DNA of 10,142 bases, taken from contig CADAUN010000036.1 of assembly GCA_902791085.1 (NCBI GenBank), positions 1 to 10,142 on the forward strand, given 5' to 3'. The translations under genes were made by a program, and so were the position numbers. Under the pieces are notes generated by a model. It saw only the letters and a program-made list of their open reading frames with translations. It was not told where the DNA came from and did no database searches. Positions 1 through 7,642 of this stretch are shown here, in pieces. This DNA comes from an uncultured Erysipelotrichaceae bacterium. GTDB taxonomy: Bacteria > Bacillota_I > Bacilli_A > RFN20 > CAG-826. Position 1 is the stretch's first letter; each line of letters begins with the position of its first letter.

Positions 1-2369
1 GACAAAACAATTTCCTGATCGACGACTTGATAATCATTCGTCGCCTTTCCGTTCACATAGACCGTAAAGTTGCCTTCTGGCTTTGCTAATCTTGCTTCTA
101 AAGTTAAGCCTCTAGTATCGCCGCGCACGGAATCAATTTGTAGCCCATGCGGAAGAATCGTGCAATCGTAACGGACTTGATGGAAGAGCAAGTTCTCCAT
201 TTTCCAATAGGTCAAAGAAGAAGGGAGCTTTGGAGTGAACGAAAGAGTGTTGTCCTGCGATTTAAGTCCAAAGAAGCCGAAAGGAATCGCAGAAACAAGC
301 AGCAACGATTCTAGGAATTCACCATCTAAGCCAAGAAGGCCTGATCCGCCACCTTCCGCACTATGGATGCCGGATTGAATGGTGATATTTTCCACGTTGC
401 GATAATAATCCCAATAAAAATTCTGCGGTGTGACGATATCGCGGTTTTGCGTGAAATAATCGTAAATTTTTTGGTACCAATTTTCGATGGATTGAAGCCG
501 TGAAAACGCGTTATCTGCCCCTAAAACTTGAATCCGTGCCAATAAATCATAGAACGACGTATACATAATCGCGCCGCCATATTGGACTTGTTTTTTCCCA
601 TAATCCGGATCCACGCGATAAGAGCCGTTGAAAGCGCCTTTTTTGTTGACGGTCGTCGCGCGAGGCGCAAATTCAAAACGATAAATGTCTTTTCCTTGCG
701 AACCGCTTTCGTCTAGGGCAATCACGCGGTCACCATTGATCCAAGACATAATGGATTTGGCTTGTTCTTCGGTAGCAACGCCTTCTACGATGGCTTCGAG
801 ATTCCACATGGTGTAACCCCAATCCATCTTCTCACCTTGGGCATTATAGCCTTCAATAAAACGCCCCACTGAAGGATCATAAAAACCGGTTTTGGCCTCA
901 TCGTTGGTTTCCTCGCGCAATGCGGCTAAAACATCTTGCGCTTTTTGCGCCAAACTGGCGGAAGTTTCTTGATATTCTTTGGTGCCATAGGATTCTTTCA
1001 CATCCGTTGATGCGGTTAGGGTTGTCGCTTCTTTTTTAGAAACAGGCAATTGATATTGCTCCGCTACCGCTTCAAGATAAGACAAGCTTTTTAACGCTTT
1101 ATAAAAGAAAACGTTAGTTTGGAAATCATAACGGCTCATGAACAAGACGTCCCAATAGCCATTCGTCAAAGAATGAGAAAGACGGTCGCTGTCATTAACG
1201 AAATTCTTGTCCCCATCATGGCCAATCAAACGAGATTGATCATTCAAATGCCGTTCTTCGTCATACATCGAGAGCAAGAAATTCATGCCTTTTCGAGCGC
1301 GCGTCAATTCTTCTTGAAGATAGGAAAGATCGCCCGTCAACCGATAATCGTTTTGCAAAGCGTCAATGAATTTGCAAATGTTGTTCGTATGGCGAGTGTC
1401 ATAAGCGCTTCGCACGTAATTGAGACCAAAGCGGCCGGTAAGCTTTCGTTCTCCTTTGGCTTGAATTTCAATTTTAAGCTGATAAATTTCTTTGTTTTTC
1501 AGCGAATTCCATTCAGGAGCAGCAAACATCGGCAAATAAACGATGTGCTCATAATAAGGAGTGAAATCATAATCGATGGCAGCAATGTCATGGAAAGAGA
1601 CTCTCTTTTCTTCGCTCCAATCCTCTGAAGCGGAAGTTTTGTAATAAACATAGACATCATCGATCGATGAGGCGTCGACGGTATACATTCTTAAATCCAA
1701 TTCTAAGAAAGGGGCATGCCAAGTAAAAATCGTGTGATCTTTGTCGAGTAACGGAGAAATAAAATCAATGCGGTTCAATCCCGCTTCATCGGTTTGGCCC
1801 ATTAAAAGGCCTTGGTTTTGTGTGGCTGCAATGTTACTCGTCCACTTCTCATCCACGGAATTGAAATCCCAAGATTGGGCGAATCCTTCCGAGTCAGCGC
1901 TGGTCGGAAAAGGCCAGCCCATCGAATGACGGTTGTTTTGTGCAACGTCTTGGGTCAATGGTTTTGTCTCGTCGTCCGATCCCCAAACAAAGCCATAACG
2001 ATCGACAGGAATCGTTCGTTGGCGATTGCGGATGCCTTCCAAACGATTGCTTTCTAATCCATTCGCAGAATCGAAATAGTCATACATCAAAGTAGACCAT
2101 TCTTGCCAAAAGAATTCTTTGGCGTTCACCCCTGCTTTGACGGAAGTCACTTTCCAATCGTTGCCCTCTGGATCCACATATCCGACATGGCGCTTAAAAT
2201 AGTCGTTCAAGAAGAAATCCAATCCTTCATCCGAAGAAGAGAAAGACAACATCTTCTCACTCTCTTTGGTATAAGAATAAGGAGTATAAGTAATTTCTTT
2301 ATTTCCGCAGCTGCTTAGCAATAACAAGCTAAGCGAAGCAAGGACGAATCCTCTTTTCCGTTGGTTCAT
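1..2369 (-). CDS. Six-hairpin-glycosidase-like lipoprotein, 3' end outside window
   Basis: The frame is open from ATG at 2369 to the window edge, giving 789 residues with no stop. Residues 1-21 form a lipoprotein signal (basic MNQRKR, hydrophobic stretch, lipobox LSSC, lipid Cys21), so the protein should sit outside the membrane. Residues about 150-310 look like a beta-rich domain. Residues about 320-700 are helical, with spaced aromatic/acidic motifs such as NGYWD (403-407), MDWGYTMWNLEAI (515-527) and GLDGEFLESLL, followed by a beta-type C-terminal part. This layout resembles (alpha/alpha)6 glycosidases of the six-hairpin clan (GH78/GH94/GH116-like). I cannot assign a GH family, substrate or catalytic residues. 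Its start overlaps the stop of the upstream surface protein by ATGA behind a strong AAGGAGG, so the two are probably co-translated. Glycan cleavage at the cell surface is inferred from fold-like pattern and context. Confidence 0.7.
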   Translation of the reverse strand, partial: MNQRKRGFVLASLSLLLLSSCGNKEITYTPYSYTKESEKMLSFSSSDEGLDFFLNDYFKRHVGYVDPEGNDWKVTSVKAGVNAKEFFWQEWSTLMYDYFDSANGLESNRLEGIRNRQRTIPVDRYGFVWGSDDETKPLTQDVAQNNRHSMGWPFPTSADSEGFAQSWDFNSVDEKWTSNIAATQNQGLLMGQTDEAGLNRIDFISPLLDKDHTIFTWHAPFLELDLRMYTVDASSIDDVYVYYKTSASEDWSEEKRVSFHDIAAIDYDFTPYYEHIVYLPMFAAPEWNSLKNKEIYQLKIEIQAKGERKLTGRFGLNYVRSAYDTRHTNNICKFIDALQNDYRLTGDLSYLQEELTRARKGMNFLLSMYDEERHLNDQSRLIGHDGDKNFVNDSDRLSHSLTNGYWDVLFMSRYDFQTNVFFYKALKSLSYLEAVAEQYQLPVSKKEATTLTASTDVKESYGTKEYQETSASLAQKAQDVLAALREETNDEAKTGFYDPSVGRFIEGYNAQGEKMDWGYTMWNLEAIVEGVATEEQAKSIMSWINGDRVIALDESGSQGKDIYRFEFAPRATTVNKKGAFNGSYRVDPDYGKKQVQYGGAIMYTSFYDLLARIQVLGADNAFSRLQSIENWYQKIYDYFTQNRDIVTPQNFYWDYYRNVENITIQSGIHSAEGGGSGLLGLDGEFLESLLLVSAIPFGFFGLKSQDNTLSFTPKLPSSLTYWKMENLLFHQVRYDCTILPHGLQIDSVRGDTRGLTLEARLAKPEGNFTVYVNGKATNDYQVVDQEIVL

Positions 2370-4678
2370 TTTGCTTTCCTCCTTTTCCGTCCTAAAAGAA
2401 GGCCGGTGATTCCTCCAGCGATAAGAAGGACGGCGACACCTCCGCCGATCACCCAACCTACCGGGAATGAATTTTGTTTGGTCGGCGTCAATAAAGGTTG
2501 CTCCGTATAGCGAACGTGGAAGGTCAATAAGGTTTCTTCCCCTCTTTTGATGGAATAAGTAGTAACAAGGACGTCTTCTGCGGTTTCTTCGATCGTATAG
2601 CCCGAAATTCCCATGACTAAGATTTGGTCTAAGCTAGGAGCAAAAGCAGAATCGATCGTGGCCCCTTCTTCTACTTTCTCTCCATCATAATAAACGGAGA
2701 AAGCTCCTTCTTTGCTTTGTTCCTTCCATGCATTTTGCTGATAAACAAAATCTTGGCGTTTTTGAATGGCGTTGCCAGAAGGGAAAAGGAAACCTGGAAG
2801 GAAGGAAAGCTTTAATGTCCCCTCTTTTGCCATCTTTGCCATCGGCTGATTCAAACTGCCTCCATGGGAGAAAGAAAGGCTAAAGACATTGTTGGCCGCT
2901 TGCCCATAGTGTCCCATCACGGAAACGGGGAAAGAAGGCGTATTGTCGCTTGCCATCCAGTGACAAATTGGTTCGTCATTAATTAACAATTTCTCTAAAA
3001 CGGCAGATTTATATCCACCATAGACGAAAGCATCAAAACTATTTTGTTCAAAGAAGGTGTATTCAGGCGTATTGCTTTTCTTCACATTGACTTCGCAAAA
3101 GGAACGGGGCGAAGTGACGTAATAAACCGGTGAACCCGTTATTTCTTGGTCAAAGGTGATGTAGATAAACATATCATTTTTGGTTAAATCCGTCGGGATA
3201 TAGGAAGTCACCGCATTCACGCTGATGGCGCCATAAGAATCGATATCGTTTTGAATGTCGGTCACCGATCCGCCTTTAAATTGATGGATGCGATAGGTCG
3301 CGTTAAGCGGAATTCCGCCTGGCGTCAATAACCCTTTTTCTAACGTCACCACATTGCCGGCAAAAGAGAGATCACGATTTAAAATGCCTTCGTAATCTTG
3401 ATTCAGCGTCAAAATCAGATGGTAACGATTGCCAACAAATTCATAATGGGCGGACACTTGTTTGTTGCTTTGGTTGATTTCCGTTAAAGTTTTGCCATTA
3501 AAAGATATCTTGTCGCCATATTTTTCTTCCAAAGAGCCCATATCCGTAAAGGCTCCGGTCATTTGGAAGGGAATCCGTAACACATAATGACCGTTGTCGT
3601 CGGTATCCCAGCTTAAAACATTGTCCTCGATTTGATGGGCATCGTTTTGAATGTTTTCTACTTTTTGAAAGGAATCTCCTGTACGTCCAAAAATGGTCGT
3701 CTTGTCCACAATGTAATATGGCGACTCATAAGGATCGGTAGAAAAAGCAGGGAGCTCACATCCTTCTTCCACTTCTACGGTGTTCAAATCGTTCCCTCCT
3801 TGATAGGTAGGAGCTGAGATGGTGATAGAATGCCAAACGGTCCGGTAACAGATTTGCTGCAAAGAAGGAATTCCTAATTCCCGCAAAGTCTTGCCATCCA
3901 GTTTGATTTTGTCTAAATAATTTAAACTACCAGCCAGATGAGAGAAATCCTTATTGGCATAAGTATTGTAATATTGGAATATTTCTTCGTCGCTTTTTAA
4001 ATCTGTAGGAGCCGAAGGCCAATTCGCGTCGTCGCTATAGAAAAACAAATCTGGGTTTCCTTTGTCCACATCTCCTTGACCATATGTGAATTTAGAAAGG
4101 GAAATATTTCCTAATGAATACAAAGAACCGGTGGTGCTTAAATCTTCTTTTCCTTGAAAGGCATAAGTGATGTCCCGTTCGGTCTCAAATCCCTTCTTTA
4201 TTGTGCCTTTTTCTTTACTAAGCGATCCGTCATACGAGCGATAACCCGTATATTCCATGCTAGGAAAGGTCGTGCCTTGAGGAATGATTACTTGAGATAA
4301 GTTATCGTATTTTTCTTGCTTTAAAGAGATAGAGAAGGTATTTTCCTGACCCCACATCTGATAATAAATTTGGGCGCCGTCCATCGCTTCTCCAATCGTT
4401 TGAGACGTGCCATCTTTGGTGATGATCTCGATTTTGGTTAAGAAATTGTATTCGCGATAGCCTTCCCCCGGAATATAGGTTGCTGCGCCGGAGTAGTCTG
4501 TATTCGTCAAATAAAAGGTTAAAACGTTGTTGTTATGGTGTTTCATCCCTTTTACGGTGGTTGCCACATTGTTTTCTTCTAAAGCTTTAACTCCAACGAG
4601 AGGAGAGGAAGAAAAAGAAGGAACGACAAAAAAGGATAAGGATAGCAATAGAGAAAGCTTTCTTAATTCGTTTTTCAT
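2366..4678 (-). CDS. Secreted, membrane-anchored protein with four diverged modules
   Basis: The product has 770 residues and I do not recognise its family. It has a Sec signal (basic MKNELRK, hydrophobic core about 8-22) and a C-terminal anchor: a transmembrane segment at about 739-763 followed by the basic tail GRKRRKAK. No LPXTG is present. The ectodomain holds four spaced copies of a two-part pattern. Motif A is hydrophobic-Lys-Ile-x-hydrophobic then Gly/Asp, at about 80 (LTKIEI), 255 (LDKIKLDGKTL), 389 (GDKISFNGKTL) and 561 (LEKLLIND). Motif B is a strand ending in Gly and Pro, at about 130 (VIIPQGTTFP), 301 (VEVEEGCELP), 444 (VTLEKGLLTP) and 624 (LSFLPGFLFP). Residues about 656-728 look like one more beta domain. 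No good Shine-Dalgarno precedes the ATG; the 92 bp to the regulator gene show no convincing promoter or terminator. It ends in ATGA overlap with the glycosidase-like gene, which suggests a shared glycan-binding or scaffold role (inference). Confidence 0.8.
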   Translation of the reverse strand: MKNELRKLSLLLSLSFFVVPSFSSSPLVGVKALEENNVATTVKGMKHHNNNVLTFYLTNTDYSGAATYIPGEGYREYNFLTKIEIITKDGTSQTIGEAMDGAQIYYQMWGQENTFSISLKQEKYDNLSQVIIPQGTTFPSMEYTGYRSYDGSLSKEKGTIKKGFETERDITYAFQGKEDLSTTGSLYSLGNISLSKFTYGQGDVDKGNPDLFFYSDDANWPSAPTDLKSDEEIFQYYNTYANKDFSHLAGSLNYLDKIKLDGKTLRELGIPSLQQICYRTVWHSITISAPTYQGGNDLNTVEVEEGCELPAFSTDPYESPYYIVDKTTIFGRTGDSFQKVENIQNDAHQIEDNVLSWDTDDNGHYVLRIPFQMTGAFTDMGSLEEKYGDKISFNGKTLTEINQSNKQVSAHYEFVGNRYHLILTLNQDYEGILNRDLSFAGNVVTLEKGLLTPGGIPLNATYRIHQFKGGSVTDIQNDIDSYGAISVNAVTSYIPTDLTKNDMFIYITFDQEITGSPVYYVTSPRSFCEVNVKKSNTPEYTFFEQNSFDAFVYGGYKSAVLEKLLINDEPICHWMASDNTPSFPVSVMGHYGQAANNVFSLSFSHGGSLNQPMAKMAKEGTLKLSFLPGFLFPSGNAIQKRQDFVYQQNAWKEQSKEGAFSVYYDGEKVEEGATIDSAFAPSLDQILVMGISGYTIEETAEDVLVTTYSIKRGEETLLTFHVRYTEQPLLTPTKQNSFPVGWVIGGGVAVLLIAGGITGLLLGRKRRKAK
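2378..2384 (-). promoter_or_regulatory. Strong Shine-Dalgarno for the glycosidase-like lipoprotein
   Basis: The minus strand reads AAGGAGG, 8 nt before the ATG at 2369-2367. It lies inside the last codons of the upstream surface-protein gene and fixes the lipoprotein start despite the ATGA overlap. Confidence 0.8.
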
Positions 4679-4770
4679 TTGACTTAATTTTAAAGAGTCA
4701 GGACTAGAAATGAAGGCTAAGAAGACAAGAAGACAAATAATGAAAAAAGGTCACCGGGATTTGAAAAATA

Positions 4771-5559
4771 TCAAAGATCTTGTTGCCGTTGCACATCTTC
4801 GTCTTCAAAATAACGTTTTTTAGCACGGTAATAGGTCGGTAAGGACGTAAAACCGGCTTCGGAGACAATCTGTTGCAAAGACTTTTCGCCCTTGTTATTC
4901 GCCAAAGCGACAAAGACTTGCTTCAAACGAATTTGATTGAGATAGTCGCGGAAATTACGGCCGATGATGGTGTGAATGCATTTAGAGATGTATTCCACAG
5001 AACGGTAGAACACATTCGATAGACTCTCTAAACTTAAGTCTTCTTGGTAATGAGCATTGATATATTGCACCAACTTCACGCTTAGTGTCTCGTCAAAGAC
5101 ATCTTGATCTCCTTGACGCAATGGATAATTTTTCACAATGGCGCTGGCCAACAAATTGAAATATCCAACATTGGTCAAATGTTGGGTGGAGCCTTTACGA
5201 TTCCATTCTTCAACCAAAGAAAATATCTCTTGGTTTTTCGCCACATCGTTCATTAACAACGGAAAGTCAGAATGAGGAAAATCTTCTTTGAAAGTAGTGA
5301 GATAAGTAGAAGAAACCATCATCACCAAAGCATCAATCTCCCCTTCCCATTCATAATGGTGAATGGCAAAGGAAGGAACGTAAAAAATCGCACCATCGGA
5401 AAAAGGGATTTCCCGATCTTTAACAAACGCGCGCACGTGACCTTTTTTGAGCAAAATGAATTCAATGGACTCATGAAAATGAGGCGCCGCCTTTAAATTC
5501 GATTGTTCCCGAAGAAATAAAGAATTCGGAATATCTGCTTCGTTGATGTAAAACAACAT
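4771..5559 (-). CDS. AraC family transcriptional regulator with cupin sensor domain
   Basis: The product has 262 residues. The N-terminal half fits an AraC-type cupin: HFHESIEFILLKKG at 27-40, a beta-rich middle and FAIHHYEW at 64-71. The C-terminal third carries two helix-turn-helix units. The first is about 175-200 (LSLESLSNVF... YISKCIHTIIG), joined by the typical RNFRDYLNQIRL linker. The second is about 226-250 (LQQIVSEAGFTSLPTYYRAKKRYF). The usual final fGxtPxxyR motif is replaced by a short acidic tail, so the C-terminus is diverged. The start at 5559 has GAGGTGAT just upstream. Such regulators usually sense a sugar and activate nearby transport or hydrolase genes. Here it precedes the surface protein and glycosidase-like gene on the same strand, so those and possibly itself are the likely targets (inference). 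Confidence 0.93.
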   Translation of the reverse strand: MLFYINEADIPNSLFLREQSNLKAAPHFHESIEFILLKKGHVRAFVKDREIPFSDGAIFYVPSFAIHHYEWEGEIDALVMMVSSTYLTTFKEDFPHSDFPLLMNDVAKNQEIFSLVEEWNRKGSTQHLTNVGYFNLLASAIVKNYPLRQGDQDVFDETLSVKLVQYINAHYQEDLSLESLSNVFYRSVEYISKCIHTIIGRNFRDYLNQIRLKQVFVALANNKGEKSLQQIVSEAGFTSLPTYYRAKKRYFEDEDVQRQQDL

Positions 5560-5582
5560 ACCATCACCTCTTGGATATTAAA

Positions 5583-5603
5583 CATTCTCATTTTTTGAGG
5601 ATG
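5583..5603. repeat. Inverted repeat in the araC-type gene leader, possible operator
   Basis: CATTCTCA (5583-5590) faces TGAGGATG (5596-5603) across five T residues; 7 of 8 positions pair. It sits between the predicted promoter and the Shine-Dalgarno of the regulator gene. A second ATTCTCA copy lies at 5725-5731. An operator role is inference. Confidence 0.45.
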
Positions 5604-5614
5604 AAGATACTTCT

Positions 5615-5643
5615 ATTATTTTAAATTTTGAAGAACCATGCAA
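5615..5643 (-). promoter_or_regulatory. Probable sigma-70 type promoter of the regulator/glycosidase block
   Basis: On the minus strand a -35-like TTGCAT (5643-5638) is followed after 17 nt by AATAAT (5620-5615), five of six matches to the -10 consensus. The -35 match is weak (three of six). It lies about 55 nt upstream of the regulator start in the only sizeable intergenic region of the window, just where block A ends and block B begins. Confidence 0.5.
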
Positions 5644-5657
5644 TAGAAAAATGAAAA

Positions 5658-5695
5658 ATTAAAGCATTAATCGAAAAATATTAAAAATATCTCGA
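5658..5695. repeat. AT-rich imperfect inverted repeats downstream of the YesL-like gene
   Basis: ATTAA/TTAAT (5658-5662 with 5667-5671) is followed by TCGA...ATATT (5671-5682) facing AATAT...TCGA (5686-5695). On the minus strand these are followed by T-rich sequence, so they could be a weak terminator for block A or binding sites for the adjacent regulator. The stems are poor in G and C, so neither role is certain. Confidence 0.25.
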
Positions 5696-5746
5696 CGATA
5701 AATTTTCATTTTTTAATCTTGTAAATTCTCAAAAAATAAATGATTT

Positions 5747-6577
5747 CTAATGATTTGACTTATCCTCATCCGGATAAATTCCTTTCTTTAGCAACTCTAG
5801 ATAATCCTTTTGATTGATCAAAGGATCATAAACCGACAACGCATAAAGGAAAGAAGCGAACATCACCAAGGGAAGGTAGAAGAAAATAACAACAGCAAAA
5901 CCGATATAGCGAAGAAGCAAAGAAGGAATCCAATCTAACATCAACGGAGCAACGAAAGCAATGGCGACAGCCAATGTCCCTAGAAAAGAATGAAAATAAG
6001 CCGTATATCCCCCACGGAAGCAACGAAATACCGAGATGGAATAAATTTGCGAAAGACAAAGAGAATGGAATGAAGCAGGGAAAACGGCAAAAGCAATAAT
6101 ACCGAAAAGAATCCCCGAAACCAAAGAAGGATAAATCTGCCACAAATCCCCTAACGCTCGTAAAAAGAGAAGTAAACCGATAAGAAAAGATTGACATAAC
6201 GCTTCGGCATAACCGTTTTTGATTCCGCGAAAGAAGTCGCTCCAAAAGAACACTGGCTCATCCCAACATTCTTGTCGAAGAATGCGGTTCACTCCCGCGA
6301 TGCCAAGCGAAAAAATCATTCCCAAAGGAACGAGCAACAAGGAACGATAAAATCGGAGAGAGAAAAGCGTTTCTTTTGCTGCCTCTTCATTCAGATCAAC
6401 GCGACTGATGGCAAAATCGCTCGCCCCCATAAAAAGCAATAAAGGCGAGGCAAAAAGGAGCAAAATGGCACCAAGTCCAACAAACCGCCACGGATCCATC
6501 TTAAGTCGGTCAAAGAAAGCCGCTCTTCGCGTTTTTGGCAAATCCGAATAGAGATAATCGCGCGTTGCTTTTTTCAT
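5747..6577 (-). CDS. DUF624/YesL-like integral membrane protein
   Basis: I place the start at 6577, giving 276 residues beginning MKKATRDYLY. This ATG overlaps the stop of the upstream gene as ATGA and has AAAGGA at 6589-6594. The frame is open further, to 6712, but that extension lies wholly inside the neighbouring gene and reads as unstructured basic sequence. About six membrane segments are visible (roughly 30-51, 75-95, 126-142, 150-170, 195-215, 219-247). Between the second and third is GIAGVNRILRQECWDE followed by FFWSDFFRGIKNG (110-122), resembling the conserved loop of DUF624/YesL proteins. That family commonly accompanies CUT1 sugar ABC transporters in Bacillota; its biochemical role is not established. 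It is the last gene of block A. Family assignment rests on motif memory and topology and is moderately sure. Confidence 0.7.
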   Translation of the reverse strand: MKKATRDYLYSDLPKTRRAAFFDRLKMDPWRFVGLGAILLLFASPLLLFMGASDFAISRVDLNEEAAKETLFSLRFYRSLLLVPLGMIFSLGIAGVNRILRQECWDEPVFFWSDFFRGIKNGYAEALCQSFLIGLLLFLRALGDLWQIYPSLVSGILFGIIAFAVFPASFHSLCLSQIYSISVFRCFRGGYTAYFHSFLGTLAVAIAFVAPLMLDWIPSLLLRYIGFAVVIFFYLPLVMFASFLYALSVYDPLINQKDYLELLKKGIYPDEDKSNH

Positions 6578-7161
6578 TCGGTAAAAATTCCTTTCAAAAA
6601 CGAAGTGATGGTTTGGTTTTCCGCGAAATGAATGCGATCCCCTGCGTGATAGGCGCCCTTTCGAAAACAAAGATAATAATTCTCTTCCGTATAGGATATA
6701 TATTCTTGCCATTTTCCTTGCTTTGTTTCGGCATCATAAAGCAAAAAGCCATAGAAAGAACCATCTTTTTGAGCATATTTTGCTTCTGGAAAAAGAGATT
6801 TAGCCTCACTTTCCGAAAACGGCGCACAATAAGAAAAATCGGTTTCTAGCAAAGAAGAAGGCAATACCAGGCAAGTCGAATTTCGTAATCCTAATAAAGA
6901 GAACATTTCTGCATAATCATTATCGTTTGGATCATACGCGTAGACATTCGTTTCTTCGATTCCTGGTAACGCCATCGATTCGATGTTTTCTCTTAGGCCG
7001 GGCGCATCAACGTGATGGGCCGCTACAAACAAGCCAAACTTGGCTTCCTCTTTGACGTTCGTTTTCGCAAGAAACGCCAAATCGCTAATGACATAAGCTA
7101 CAACAGCCCAAATAAGAAAGAATGGCCAACCGTGACGGAGAAACCTAGTTTTCGCATTCAT
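6574..7161 (-). CDS. Unrecognised protein, one N-terminal membrane segment and an extracytoplasmic domain
   Basis: The product has 195 residues and I do not recognise a family. A basic N-terminus (MNAKTRFLRH) precedes one hydrophobic segment at about 11-31, probably an uncleaved anchor, followed by a soluble mixed alpha/beta domain. Visible stretches include KFGLFVAAHH (41-50), NVYAYDPNDNDY (72-83) and STCLVLPSSLLE (95-106). The last pattern, a strand leading to a Leu-Pro-Ser turn, is reminiscent of substrate-binding-protein-like folds, but that is only an impression. The start at 7161 lies inside the end of the upstream gene (17-bp overlap) and has GAGGT at 7174-7170, 8 nt before ATG. Its stop overlaps the YesL-like start by ATGA. 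The position suggests an accessory part of the sugar-import machinery. Confidence 0.75.
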   Translation of the reverse strand: MNAKTRFLRHGWPFFLIWAVVAYVISDLAFLAKTNVKEEAKFGLFVAAHHVDAPGLRENIESMALPGIEETNVYAYDPNDNDYAEMFSLLGLRNSTCLVLPSSLLETDFSYCAPFSESEAKSLFPEAKYAQKDGSFYGFLLYDAETKQGKWQEYISYTEENYYLCFRKGAYHAGDRIHFAENQTITSFLKGIFTE

Positions 7162-7642
7162 GTTTCAATACCTCATAGGCTGTTAAAAACGTTCCACTTT
7201 TTTCGTAACGGATGACAGATCCTATCGCAAAAGGCAATGGCCCAAACGTCAAATCGTAATAAAGAGAATGAGTCTCTTTCCCATTGGTGAAAACCAATTT
7301 CACGGTTTTCCTTTCGTCTGACTCGCTAAAAGGCTCGCTCACTTGTGATAAGATACCCTCTTCAATTTTTGGCTTTGAGGAAGCAATCCGATAATAGGTT
7401 TTCAGACGGTGACGAAGTGGCAATAAATTTTGAAATAGCCCATAAATCACAATCCAACCGCCTAAAAGATAGAAAAAGAAAGGGATGAAAAACATCCAAT
7501 GAGAAGTTTTGGACGTGAAGAAGAGAAAGGAAAGGGAACCAAAAACAAAACAGGCGAATGCCAAAGAAGCGGTGAGTACCCAATGGAAACGGTAACGCTT
7601 TTTTAACGAAAGATAATCTGCCTGGTGATAGAGTTCTACCAT
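7145..7642 (-). CDS. Unrecognised small membrane protein with two membrane segments
   Basis: The product has 165 residues with no family I can name. After a short basic start (SLKKRYRFH) come two hydrophobic segments at about 20-42 and 49-70, forming a hairpin. A soluble domain of about 90 residues follows, with likely beta strands (TVKLVFTNG at 113-121, HSLYYDLTFG at 125-134, SVIRYEKSGTFLTAYEVL). With both ends on the same side, this domain is probably cytoplasmic because the loop-flanking residues are basic (LRHRLK). The start at 7642 has AAGGGAGAT upstream and overlaps the end of the ATPase gene by 7 nt; its own end overlaps the next gene by 17 nt. Such packing argues that it works with the ATPase and the following membrane proteins. 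No function is claimed. Confidence 0.75.
   Translation of the reverse strand: MVELYHQADYLSLKKRYRFHWVLTASLAFACFVFGSLSFLFFTSKTSHWMFFIPFFFYLLGGWIVIYGLFQNLLPLRHRLKTYYRIASSKPKIEEGILSQVSEPFSESDERKTVKLVFTNGKETHSLYYDLTFGPLPFAIGSVIRYEKSGTFLTAYEVLKHECEN

Noticed and set aside
1119..1628. 169-codon open frame on the plus strand
   Set aside because: It is antisense to the glycosidase-like lipoprotein, which is open through the whole region with coherent protein features. No Shine-Dalgarno or recognisable motif supports the plus-strand frame.
4687..4692. TAAAAT on the minus strand before the surface-protein gene as a -10 element
   Set aside because: The -35 position is a poor match and the start codon would be almost at the transcription start; co-transcription with the regulator is simpler.
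4740..4770. Possible terminator after the regulator gene, around GGTCACC followed on the minus strand by a T run
   Set aside because: The stem is only about 3 bp, too short for an intrinsic terminator, so I expect read-through into the surface-protein gene.
4704..4913. 69-codon minus-strand frame overlapping the 3' end of the regulator gene
   Set aside because: Most of it overlaps the second helix-turn-helix coding region in another frame; the remainder is low-complexity and no ribosome site was seen.
5826..6245. 139-codon minus-strand frame rich in Phe, Cys and Ser
   Set aside because: It is an out-of-frame reading of the YesL-like membrane protein gene; the biased composition is what frame-shifted hydrophobic codons produce.
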